Positions 23,783-37,300 of a stretch of 64,000 nucleotides of DNA are shown piece by piece. Source of the stretch: Ciona savignyi (lineage: Eukaryota; Chordata; Ascidiacea; Phlebobranchia; Cionidae). The translations under genes were made by a program, and so were the position numbers. The notes under the pieces are model-generated. The model ran no database searches. It saw only the letters and a program-made list of their open reading frames with translations, and had not been told where the DNA came from. Location: the NCBI GenBank assembly GCA_000149265.1, contig CH002899.1, forward strand, positions 331,321 through 395,320, in the 5' to 3' direction. Numbering within the stretch: the first letter of the stretch is position 1; each line of letters begins with the position of its first letter.

Positions 23783-26700
23783 AAAATCACAAGGGATCGT
23801 GCATTATACTAAAAGCTTAGTTGTTGTGTCGATTGCGAATTTTGTAGCCAATGTCCTAAATCCAAAATGACCTATTTCATCACTATAGGACTTAGGATAA
23901 TTATGTTTTTTGCACAATCCAGCACAATATGCCATGCTGTGAAAGGGCAAAGGCTATGTGTGGCATAAAAAGGGAAATTATGTTTTTGATCTCATCTTTT
24001 GATGTTTTTTTGCTCTTTTCTAGTTTTGCTATGGGTAACAGTAAGCGATATTGCGCTGCATGGGGGAATATGACGTTTGTTTAGGTCTAATTACTAAGTT
24101 TTATTAAATTATTTAATAACACATGAATTGCCTTAAGATAATAAAACTTATTTCATAAAAAAGCACAGTACGCACTTTTAGTAGTCTAAATAAGTTCTGT
24201 TTTGATTTTTAATTTTAAGTTACAGCCCCTGATTGTTTATCTGATTTATTGTAAACATGACCAAATGGATATAGTTTGAGTTATTTTATAGGAACAAAAA
24301 GAACAGCCTGTAATAGAACTAGTCCTGACAAATCAGAGCACGCATAACTAAGCACGTAAGCTCAGGCTTGTTAGAGATCACTTAAGTCGCCTTTCGTGTT
24401 GTAGATAAGAGCGGTCAAACACTGCTAATGAAGACGAATGATACGTTCAGGCCGCCTAGGTTTAATAAGTAAATTTGTTGATCGTTTAAATTGTCTTGCG
24501 GTTTGCTAAGTTTGCAAAACCGGAGTTTAATTGATCATAAAGTGCAATAGTCACAACAAATATGGGCTAAATATTTGTTCGTCAATTTATCACTATAGTT
24601 GTGTTTTACCAGACTATAATGATTGCTCTTTTCGAAGACAAGAGCAGATGTTATACTGGCATTTCAGGTATCTTTAATCAATACTTCAATCCATTTTTGC
24701 AAATTACTGAGAACGCATCATCGCAGATATTTGTATTAAAGGTAACCAATTTCTCACCACGGTACAAATGTCAGGCTACTTTTACACACAAACAACATTG
24801 TGTATCTCATATTTACCGCACATAATAAGGGAAAACATTTACGACCACACATATGTTAACCTTCACGCCACCTGGTTAGGTGTAAGTATATATGACAGCA
24901 TATCTTATTAGAATTAAGCCTAGAGCGGGCGCACTTAATTCGACGTAAAACTACTGAGCAATCAGCTAAGGAATTTTACATGTCGCCTCCGGTAAATATT
25001 CGAAAAAGAAGTGACAACTGCCTGACAGTGAGCACGCAACAACTTGAGACGGCATGCCATTAAACAAATAGTAACATGCAGGTTGTAGCCATACAATATT
25101 CCTAAAAAGCACTCTGTTATAAAAGTTCTGCAGTTGAGTTTGTTTAAGTACAGATGATTATGATCGATATATCACGTAGCGAAAAATTAGGGGGGTGTAA
25201 AAGTGCTGGTTGTTAAGTTGCGTGGGTTCTGCTGTATCGCCACATCTGTTTAGTCTACAGCGGCATGTAAATGAGAAAAGGCTAGGACCAACTTCAGCAT
25301 GCACATTGCATTTTGTTAGCTAGCAACTGTTTTAAACATTCTGTATTACAAAATGAATGTTTAGAACGTAGGTTTAATAAGAACATTTAGTTGGTCATCT
25401 TGCACAGTTGTGCATTTCAAGTGCCAAGCGTTCAATTATGCTTAAATGGGATACATTTAAAACTCTATTAAGTCAGAAACTTAACAGAAATATAAACCGA
25501 GCTTAAATATTGACACACTGTGTCAAGAAACGGTCATGGTCGAATTAAAAGAGATAGGTTGATATAACTAAGATAAATTACAGTAACCAGACTTTAAACG
25601 CCGTGGACAAGGGTCAGACTAGTCTCTTCACGAGTCGCCGATCTCTAACGACCCGGTGTCTACTTACCATCGATAAGGTTGGTGTGGGTTAAATATAATC
25701 ATTGCGTCACTTTGCTAAAGAGTACGTCAGTAGTTCAACATTATTTCCTTCGGTTTTTCTTTGAGTTTAACTTTAAAAGAATTCCGAAAGAGAAGTATTA
25801 AACCAGAAAGCGTCACGTTTTGTATGGAAGTTATTAAAGGAGCAAAATTATATCGCAACTGTATTGGTATTCGGTTGCAATGAAGCGGTGACAAGCGTAT
25901 GTTAGAGAGCAAACTGTCGTTTAAATATGTCTTTTACTGGTTTGTCTTTTTTATGTAATAGTTTGTTTTAATTAGAGTTAGATGATTTCTTGTTTGATAT
26001 TGGATCTGTAATTTGCAATCTAAATCATGCCGCTTAAACCAACAGCGGCGATAACGTATTCAGTTGCACGTGAGATAAATATCTTTAGTCGTCGCCAATA
26101 TCTTGTCGAGTTTGACGCAGTATACCCTAATTTGGTATAGGTCTTGAACATCATACTTAGTATGCCTGAAATCGAGCAAGATTTGATCTAACAAAATAAA
26201 CATGAATGTCCAGCTTTTATATGCAACCCGATATTAGCCTCTTGTGTGATTGTCTTTTCAATTAAAACAGCCATTATTCGTTTTACTTGTTTTCGATATT
26301 GCTATCGGCTGCATCAGCAGATGCTGCACAATGACCTTGTTTGTGCCTAATGCGGTGCGGTAAGAGAGATCGTTTTAACCGCAGACACGTAAAGTGTGTT
26401 TGGGGTTGAAATCGATGCAGGAATATATACCTGTTGATGAAGTTACATTCTTAGGCAATTCATCTGAGGAATGCGATAAAAAGATAGCAGAAGAGACGTG
26501 ACACAGCGAGTTTGAAATTGATTTGCACAAGTATCCTACTAAGCTTATCTACTTGGGTAAAGTGATAATTACGCGAGTATGCCGCTTTTCTTCACAGAGT
26601 GCTGGTGAACACTGCTATCACGCCTTCTGAACACGGTGTTCGCTACGTAACAATTATCTATCTTCTTATTTTTTGGCGCCGCGGTCACGGTTTCACGGCC

Positions 26701-27018
26701 AGTTTCCGTATAGAACGACGGACTGGGACACGACGCTAATGTCGTCTAGCAGAGGAGAGAAAGCCAAGTTTAATGTAGAGGCGGTCGATTTCGCAGCGAA
26801 GACGTTCGAAAAGTCTGTAGAACATTGTATGCATTAAAACCTACACCGCGGTTTATTTTGTGCAATGGTAGCAGTAGTATATTTTGTACTTGACAAAATG
26901 TGTATTATTTTATAACTGTTTTAGTAAGAAACTTGTTTTTAAATATCAAACAGCATTTTTACATACGGTAGGAATCTGCAACTATGTCTTAAGAGGAAAA
27001 CCCGACGTGCATTTACGG
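23783..27018. other. Intergenic, upstream region of the fibrillar collagen gene
   Basis: About 3.2 kb between the olfactomedin stop codon and the collagen start. It is AT-rich with only short chance frames, and no repeat family from the rest of the window was recognised. The collagen promoter and any tissue enhancers would be expected in the right part. Confidence 0.5.
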
Positions 27019-27492
27019 ATGGCTCATTTGTCTGGCACCATACTTTGTTTTTGTTTCTTGTTAATTGGACTCCTGAGCGGTCTGATAGTTGCCAACAAAA
27101 ACGCAAAGGGACATACTTTGCAATTCCAGTTAATAGCAATGCCGGAAGTCGAGACAGGTAACAAGAACCAGCCAATAATAGGCGACGCTTATGCAAAGGG
27201 GATTCTCCACGACCGTCAACTGGATATTACTGCGCGTCCCAAGCATGCAACGAAACATGTTGCATTTTCTAAAGCGAACTCGTTACAAACACGAAGGCGT
27301 AACTCTTGGCTAAGACGATTGCGTTGTCATTTTGGCGACTGTGACAGAAGCAGACGTGCCCCAACAACAAATATCGTTGGCTTCCGAAGAGATTCAAATT
27401 TTGTTGCAAAACCGGCATGGAAAACCTGGGCGTCCTGGGAGTCTTGGTCAAGCTGGGAAGAAGTAGAGGAGATAATTACTACCCCTGCAACG
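27019..27492 (+). CDS. Collagen gene 5' coding region: signal peptide and start of the N-propeptide
   Basis: ATG at 27019 opens a signal peptide ([20 protein letters not shown]). The frame stays open to a strong donor at 27492 (ACG|GTAAGG) that joins exon 31203-31262 in phase 0. Within it, bases 27419-27457 encode [13 protein letters not shown] in the +1 frame, while the open frame reads Trp at every third residue ([14 protein letters not shown]). A likely explanation is an intron at 27158-27347 (donor ACAG|GTAACA, acceptor GTGACAG), which moves reading into the Gly-X-Y frame, plus one base missing in the assembly near 27460-27463. The exact protein across this exon is therefore uncertain. 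Confidence 0.6.
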
Positions 27493-30400
27493 GTAAGGTG
27501 TAACTTGAGTGATATATTTTAAACTGTGGACACAAGTTGTGTGAATATAACTGTGATAATTTAAACACTTGGATTCTCCTAGCACACGATAATCCTGTAT
27601 AAAGCAATTATTCAAGTTAATATCCCTACCGCTAAGAATTCAAATAACAAATACACATATAAATCAAGTTTATCACTGGAAAAGTCTTTAAACACAAAAA
27701 TGAACATAAAAAATTGACAAAATATGTTTTAGTATAGTGGATTGGATTGGATTAATTAACTAACCCCTAGTGCCTTTTTAATTTTTTTACCAAACCCAGT
27801 TTCGAACCTAGGTTGAGCTCGTCACTATGTCCGATTTTATTATTATATATACGCATGTATATGAGTGGGCCTTGTAAAGCATTCGACCACACAACCGGTA
27901 TTAACCCTGGTTTCCAACTGCTAATGTCACACGAGTTTATAGTGCACTCTGGTTTTGTAAAACTGTTTAGCATATTCAACTTTACCAAAAAAATATCTGA
28001 TTAAGGGAGTAGATTTGTTATCGGGTGCTATATAGCTGTTGACACCGCGCACACAAAACTTATAACTCATAACAGAGCCTCCATCAATGTCGTAATAAGG
28101 ACTGTACAATAATACCTACAAATGTCGAGTCAAGCCTGGTAGCCTTTACTGTAATATGAGCTATAAGTGCGTATTTGCTGCCAAATATCAGGTGCAAAAG
28201 ACAACCAGAGACCATGAAAATGCCACAAGCGCCATTTCCCGTTCTTCGTAATTCAAGGTGACTAGCATTTGTTTGATAACGATCGGCGCAAAACTGAATT
28301 CATCATTTACTAAATGGTCTACTGCTGGTATCAGTGTTACAATTTGTCTTTAGTCTTTGGTGTTGTAGTCTTAGGGTAGTGACGAATGAAAGATAGCAAT
28401 ATGAAATACACTAATAATGAGTCATCGAAAGAACTTAATTTTCTTTACAAAAAAGGCTTTGTTACAAAGAAAGAAATGCTTAACGTGTATTGTTCGCACA
28501 TCAATGATAAAGTGGTTAAAATGGGGCCTATAATGCATAACAACTTTATCGCAGATTAGCCCTTTGGTGTCTAAACACCATGAGAACGAGAATAATATGG
28601 TATAGTGATTATAGTCAATAATGCTTTGTGTCAGGTGAATATACCCAGTAAAAAACGTTATAAATGAAAACAGAAAAGAATTGAAATTGCAATATCACAG
28701 AGCCTTAATCGTTAGCGTAAGCAGCGGCTTTCGTGCTGTTAACTAACCTGTCATAAGATATTGGTCGTAATTTCGAAATATGTATGTTCGTTGGTCTTGG
28801 CACGATAGTTAAACCCTTTAAAGTGCAATAACCGCATGTGGTTGAGAAAGCAGAAACGGATTGTTGTTCTGTGAGGTATAACTGATATTGGATTTAATGT
28901 CGCCGTTTGTAAGAGATGATAAGCAGGACGAAAGTGCCTAGTTATACCAGTCCACTTAAGTAGCCAATATATGAATTGCATTTAGCATTTCAGGTATATT
29001 GTCTTTTTGTATACCAGCTTTATATTTGCCATTTACAAAAGCTTACACGCGTTAAGAAGATTTGACTACAACACAATGTTATTTAATCACTCGAAGTAAA
29101 TTCGTCAGATTATACCAATACCTTTAACTTACTTACTTCTAAGTCTATAGGATTACATTAAACCCTTCAAAGGTTACCTACCGGCTTTATAGTAATACCT
29201 CACCAAGTTGTGTGGTGGAATGTAGCATATAAGGGGAATTGAAACATGTAACGTAGATGCAGGTAAATGGAATAATTAAAGGCGGTACAAAAGAATGGTA
29301 TAAATGCATGCTTTAAAACACTTATGTAATATGACAAGAGGTCAGGATATACACAAAGTTTTGAATACATTATATTCGCAATGCCTATGAGAATTGGACG
29401 AGTGACGCATGGAATCCAATAGTTCTGCTCTTCTATGGTTTCCTCTCTCTTTTTGTTCGGTCTCGCGTGAGATACAACGTTGTTACTAACTGTGCTTAAC
29501 GAAAGAAAATTCACAAATGTACCCTGCTATTTAATCTACTGGCATTTCCTGTCGGGTAAGTGATCGTCAATGCATAAAGACAATAATTACAGGTGTAAAT
29601 GGGTGTGAGAATTTCGGTGCCGCGCTTTACTAATATTTGGTGTAGAATTTGTTACTTCTTTAAATGTAAATCTGTTTTACCGTAATTTAATTAATAGCAT
29701 CAATCGAGATCGCTATAACACAGTATAAAAACAAGAGTCTAATTTTATCTTTCAATGTAATTCAATTATATATGCAACTTCGAAGGTCTTGCCAGGTATC
29801 GTCTATCCGTTCTGATGCGAAACCTAACAACGCAAAGCCAGCCGTGTGGAGATATGGTCATTGATTGCATGACGTCAATACGGTCACAGCATCTTGTTTG
29901 TTCTTTATATCGGGCAACCGACATAGTTTTCATAAGCTGATGTGTGTATCAGATCAAATTTCGCGGAGGCTTCGGCTTATTTTGAACACAAAACACGATT
30001 GTTACTTAGCTTGTAAGTTAGCTTATCTATTTTACTTCAAAGTTGTATCCATGCCAGCGTTCCACGTTCTTACCCTACACCAACAAAGTACACGCAAGGT
30101 TTTATTTAATTATGCTGATATTTTGAAAGTATTAAGGTGACAGGGTGTCCAATAGTAAAATTAATGCAAGGCTAGATGGAGAGCCTGACCTTATACTAGT
30201 TTCAAGAAATATTTTACTAAACCATTATCGTTTAGACGCTTCATCGATCTTAGATATAAGGATACCCTGTAGCATTTTTCAGACGGTTTCAGTATAATCC
30301 CTTATCAAACTTTAAGATAAAATAGCGAACTTATTGCGAATGACATTCATCCCCGCGGTGTTTTCGCGCAGCATCTCCTAGACCTATATGGTAAAATCAA

Positions 30401-31302
30401 CGTGCGGAAAGTATACCGCAGTTTGCACGCCATGTAATTCATGTATAGTCTCGCCAGCAATTCGTACGAAAATAGAAATCAGCGAAATTTTGCCCTTTCC
30501 ACATCCATAGAAATAAATCAAAACTTATATTCTTCTTTTTAAAGCAACAGAGTCAGTAAAATGAATAGTTAGTATCACATTTTAATGAATAAGATCAATC
30601 CAAATACATAAACAATCTTTTTGTCGGTACGAACTTTCATTAAAGTAAATGAGCCGCCGGCAAAACGGCTTTTAAGATAAGTATGACACATTCAACCTTA
30701 CGTAACACATATTTCTCAATCGCCGTTTATCGAACGCGATATGAAATACGAACACTTACGTGTGCGCACATAGTAGTATGTATCAACCAAAGTTAAAAGC
30801 ATTTTAAAATATTTAAAGTTTAATTATTTTAGACTGCCTTTATATCGTCTTGAGTGTCGAACCACTTAACTTGCAATTCCATTAACCGTTTATCATACAC
30901 CCTGGATAATTTTTAGGAAAACAAAAACTTTTTTAATTGAAATGTATTAAACTTTACAAATAATAGGGCTAACACGTCCGAAACGTCAAAATGATTTAAC
31001 ATAAAATTTTATAGTCAATGTATCGCCCTAATTTTGTACAATTTTAATTTTAAGGTCCTATAAACGAATACTGTAACAAATGATTATCGTTTACAACTGA
31101 TACACGCATTGTGAAAATTCGTTGCGGTGGAATAACCGTCATGACAAATTGTTCTGCATACGGCAGCTTACAGTAACAATAACAAATCTTTATATTTTTT
31201 AGACAATACGACAACGAACTACAACTGTGAATTTACCAGTAGTCATTATCCCAAATATTCCGGTAAGATAGTCCGCAATTTACGCTGTTCATATTATAAA
31301 AA

Positions 31303-31346
<44 letters not shown>

Positions 31347-34300
31347 TGTTTTATTTTGGCATATAGGGTCCAAGAGGCCGCCAAGGGAAACCAGGTCCTA
31401 AAGGGGAAAAAGTAAGTACAAATTGTTCATCTTCATATGCACTGCTTGCTTTAATAGTCATTTATTAATATATATATATACATATGCGTGCTAAATTAGA
31501 CCGAATTATTAATTAAATTTTAAGTTTGACATTGAAATATCGATTGGGTTAAAGTAAGGAATGTTTAGATTCATTTAACCGTATCCAAAAAAACAAGCTG
31601 TACCATGTGATGTTATACATGGCATACACAATACATATGTAATTGCAATTTTACTACCCTTCAGGGTGATCGAGGTTGGCCTGGTCGAAATGGAATACCT
31701 GGCCCACCCGGGAGGCCCGGCCCTAAAGGCGAACCAGGATATAGTCTTTACTTTGAAGAACCAGAGGTGAGAAATAGAAATACAATGTGCAGGGTTTTAA
31801 GGGTGTTGTTAACAAACTAATACACATCCCTTAACTCTTTCCCTCCCAACTCGCCATATATGGCGAGTTGGTGGGAAAACATGGTATCCCGTCTGTCCAT
31901 AAATGAATACAAATCTAAAAAACGATTTCTCCGCAATGCGTAATGGTAGAGACCTCAGCCATGGCTCATTCGATCAAGGAAACCCTATATTTTATTCTCT
32001 GTGATTATCGTGGAGAAATATTAAAAATGCGAGGAGTGATAGCCTTTCTTTTTCAAGGCTTCGCCTCTTATTTCTATCGATTTTACACGAATTTACACGT
32101 GACTAACTCAGCCAATAGGAGTCGTGTTAACTTGCAGAGAAGCTCTTTTTGTCAAGCAAGTCTTTCTTTACATTCTCTGTGAATTTCGTGCCGTTGAGAT
32201 AAAAAGGAGAGCGTTGGTGACGTTTTCGCAGCAGGCGGTTATGCTTCGTGTTCACCAAAGCATGAATCCAGCTGGGCCTGCTGAGCGCACGATAAAGAAA
32301 AAGGCGGCGAGACTAGCTAGTTCGGTGTGCCCTGCTTTGAAGAATATTGGATATAGTATTTGCGTTTGTTTGGTTTTGTATGCCCTTTTTACACTTCCTT
32401 CACTGTTCTTTTTTATACTTTTTACTATTTTAGTTCTACAAAACTAAAAACTTCAATGCGTTTTGGTTCAAGTTTTCATAATATAGTCAGAAAAAAGGGA
32501 AATTTCAATTACAAATAGTAAAAAAACTACTGAAGATAGAAATACAGTTCGAATTTTCCTGAGTACAATAACTATTAGACAATCTACATTCCAATTTTCA
32601 TCTCATTTGGGCATTCCAATAATAAGTGAGTATTTCGTTTGTCAGTGCACCTCAAATTTTTCAAAGTCGAGCAGAATTTTCTTTGCATAAAAAGTGGTGT
32701 TCACTAAAGTTTACATAATATATTCTTTATTAGAGGTAGATTTTAGATGTGCAGCTTGTTTAAAAGAGGGATAAATTATCTTTCCAACCATACTAAACAT
32801 TAAATCATAGCATAAACTTTAGAAAAACTGTGCTAATTTGAAAATGACTAAAAATTGTAAAAAACACTGCGGGACAGCATGTGTGAATTAATGCATTTGG
32901 CCGGGAGTGAAAGAGTTAAAACTGTTTAAATAAGTCAATCATGAAATCTGGGTTAATTGTACCACGAAAGAAATTTCCACGATTGGCAGATACATATTCG
33001 CTGTTGCTTGGTCTTACTGCGGTATAGTAACATTTATCATGAATAATCTTCAAGCGTCGGATAAACAGTCAACTATAGAGCCATGCTAGGCCTTTGTTTT
33101 TAGAAGTAGCATCAGATCAGTGCAAAATACTTTTGTTTTTTATGTATATATTCAGGATATTAAGTATGTGCTCTAAGTTATAATAAAGTGCTGTGTCTAA
33201 GAATGTTTCTTAATAACAACTTGTGTGCCATCATATAACTATAGGATGTAACCGAGCAGTGTAGTAATCAAACACAACTAATACTTTCAGAAAACCTAAT
33301 CCTTCTATTCCATCAAAACTTAGAAAAACAAATACATTTACGAAACAGCATAAATCCTTGTAGCATAAACCAACAAAATTGAAAGTAAATAATGACAAGA
33401 ATATTTGTTATACGCCTTAGGTTTAGTAATGAACATGAATTGTCAAAAATGTTACCAAATCAGTGCATAACATTTACTTAGTACCCGTACATGTCCTTTA
33501 TATTTTTTTTCATTCATTCTAAAACGACGTTAAAACATGTTACAAAGCAGGTGAGAGGATTGTAATTACAGTCAAAGGGCGCACAGGATGTGATACCGCA
33601 GTGGTAGTCAAACTGGGGACAGACGGAACCTAATTGTTACTCAATATATGTAATTAATAGATGTACACAATACACAGATACTGGACTAGGTAAATGTCAT
33701 GACTGCTTTTATTAAAAAGGCCTAATGCAATTGGTGCATCAAAGGGTGCTATTGTACGGTACCACATACAGGAAAATAAATGATGAATTCTGTATTGTAT
33801 AGGCGGAGGATATTGGTAATCGATTATACGCCTGGGTAAAGTTTGTCAGCTTGGCATATAGATGTAGTATTAGCAGTACAATTTATATAAAGTACAAAAA
33901 GATCACAGCAATCTAAAACATAACCTTGTACAATCATGTGTGTTCGCGAATACCTCTCATGATATATAATGAAACTCAAAGTCTATGATGAAACATAATG
34001 AAAACTTAAATATGATGAAAACTTATTAAAAGATGATCAATACACAAAACTTACTGCGAAAACCACTAAATAACGAGCGTCTTGAAATAGAGCATCGCCG
34101 GGGAAATCAACACGTTTCTTTGGTTTCCTGTATCAAGATAGGTTTTGTATCGTTATTTTTGAACACCTGTCATGCATGTAAGATGTGATAAGCTGCATTT
34201 CAACACGCGGTTCTAAAATACCCGGGTATGACCTAATCGAAAACTCCGGTCGCCAATTACGCCTTCAAGCGAAACATTTTAAATATAGATACATGCCAAT

Positions 34301-37300
34301 GTAAATAAAGATTTTGCGAACTCGCAATAAAGCACGTGCCCATAACATGGAGATAAAGTTTATAGTGTTTAAGAGAATGAATACCAATATTTTGAAGAGA
34401 ATCATTGTGCTTAGTCTTGCTATAGTAGATTTTGTTATGTTAAAGCTTCGGTTTAAAATTAATAGACCATACCTTTATCAAATTCCTAATTTTCCAAATA
34501 CAAAATAGTCACAATTTAGCGAACTTTACATGCCGGTGGCCATTACACGTAAACAATTCCGCCTTGTCAATATGCCTAATTAGTAAATAACCTGTGCTTT
34601 ATTTCAGGAGGATTATTACTTCGATAAATATGACGATGCTAATCAGGTACCTTCCATCGTATAAAACTCAAAATATAGCCAACGTTCCAACTTATTTTTA
34701 TTATAGGCCTCCCCTGGACCGCCTGGGCCACAAGGGTATCCAGGAATTCCTGGACCACAGGTAACGTTTCATACGTTAATTGATGATATTAATGACTTGT
34801 TTTGGGTACAGGGGCGAAGGGGTGGTGCTGGTTACAAAGGTTACAAAGGTCTACCAGGTTGGGAGGTGAGAATTAATATTTAATGTGATTTTTATATATA
34901 TTTTTTTAGTTTTTTTTTCGCTCCTTCGTTACAGTAAGAAAGAATAAAACAATTATTTTACATTGAGGAGACAGGATAAAACGGCACAGTAGTTAAAACA
35001 CGTCAGTGGAAAAACACATTACAAATTAAAGGAAAAAAAACGACGTGGCCGTTAATATACAACAATAGTGCATAGTTTTGCAAAACAGCTAGTTCGCTGC
35101 GCAAAGGATACGTACGGGTTTTAAAATATTGATCAAATCAATATTTTAAGTTGACCATAAACGATTTTGATCATACTACAAATTTTAATTTAATTTTTAA
35201 CACAAGCGTAATGGAGCAAGTCGTTTTATGAATTAGTAGAATTGTGGCATTGTTCGTTACAATTTCGCATGTTAACATCAGAACGATGCCTTATCAACTT
35301 GCTTTGTAGTCCTAACAAGATTATAGCAATCTGAACGAATTATCAGCCTCGAAGTAAGTAGGCTATCGCTTCTAACGGGCCGCTGTTTGGAGCGTGTATA
35401 CCGTTCATTTAGCTCGGAGTGGGAGCTAGCATGGCGGTAATCTACCATCACGGATGACTCAATTTCGGTCGAAGTTTTAGAATGAAAAGCAGCTTTAGAT
35501 TATTTTAAGATTTCTTTCCCGTCTTTAAAACAACACGTGCGTCTATAATTTTATTATCAATTAAATTCCCGAAATAAATGCAAAGAGACAGTCAGTAGGT
35601 TCGACCACGTTTTTTTCAAGTACTACTCTTATATTTTTTATTGTAACCAATACCCGAATAAAATAAATTAACTTACGACGACACAAACTAAAAATAAATT
35701 TCCCCATAATAATGATACAATTTAAAACGACAACAATTCATCGTTTACGATATATGTGTTAGTTTGTTTTCTCGTTACAGGGAAACCGCGGGCCGCCAGG
35801 ACATCCAGGACAGCGCGGAGACCCAGGCAAAGACGGGGTTAATGGACAGAAGGGAGAAAAGGGAGAACCGGGATTTCATGGGTCGCAGGTATTAACTGTA
35901 ATCAGGTGATTTTAAGACGAACACAAACAACTTATCGCGACATAATTACGACGACATTGATTAAAATGAGCATGGAAGATAGTGTCGAATTGTCGCAACA
36001 ACTGATATTGCATGGTGTAATTTCGATCAAGATTAACTGAATGATAATCAATGGGTTGAATTCTGTGACAGGGAGAAAAAGGAACAATGGGAAGAAAAGG
36101 TGCAGGTGGCCAACGGGGTGATAAAGTAAGTTGTTTGCGTGCATTAAAAAAATTCAAACCATGAATTATAACACGAACTTTAGCGTTAAGTAAGCTGCAC
36201 TGTGCTACTTTTTCTATAGGGATATAAAGGAGATCATGGGTTACCGGGAATGTCCGGCTTGAAAGGAAGAAAGGTGGGTATTGTACACGGTTTTTAAAGT
36301 TTTGATAAAGTTGTCTCGTAAATTGGCATGTCGTGTTTAGGGCGCAAAGGGAAATCCAGGAAGTCGAGGCGCGAAGGGTGAATTGGTGAGTGATGGAATG
36401 TGATGATACCTAACAAAACAAGTGTTTAAATTACCATTCATGTTTATTTATTTTGATTTTTTTCAAGTTTGTTTGATTTCCGAGAGTGTTTAATTGTCTA
36501 GACTGTTTTATTGTAGTAGAGCCGGGTTTACACCGAATTGCGTGGGTTAATTCGTCACCTTTCAGCCGAAGGGTTGCAAGTTCGACACTGATCACCAGCT
36601 AGTTGGTTATGTCCTTGGGCAAAGCACTTAACAGACATTGTGTAAACCTAGTGGACTAATGATTTCTATCAAAATTGGACGAAAGTATAAATTTGGACTT
36701 TAGACTTTATATCATACACAACACAGTGTAGTAGCACCGGTAACTCGACGGGGGTGTATTAGCGTAGAATACGATTTCCCGTGTGATAATATGGGTTTTT
36801 CGTTCATGGCGATAAACTTAAAAACCGTATTCTATCCTACAATACCTGTTACATATGTTTCGTTTAGGTGTAGCAAACTACGCATTTTTTTGGTGAATCA
36901 CCTTAGGGGAAATCCCCTGGAACAAAATATTATTGAAATAATGTGACTGTGTAATAAATCTATCAAGATTACATTACATACTGTTGTGTATTTTAGCATC
37001 TTTTTTGCTTTACCATATTCTGCTTACTGTGAGCAAAGTGTCCTCTTTATATTTTAACTGTTATCTTAAATATGCATCACATTTACATTACTATGCGGTC
37101 AAACAAATATATTAAATAATTAAGGGACCGGCTGGACCACCAGGACGAAGAGGCTTAATAGGACCACAAGGACCAGTGGTAAGTTATAAAAACTTTAATA
37201 TACTGTACATATTAGGTCTAAATGGTAGTAATTTATTCTGTAAATGTGGACCTGTTTTGGTTATATGTTTGATATTAAAGACTTTTATCTCATACTCTCT

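Noticed and set aside
33535..33660. Extra collagen N-propeptide exon
   Set aside because: Lacks Gly-X-Y or a phase-0 frame between valid splice sites; the neighbouring exons join correctly without it.
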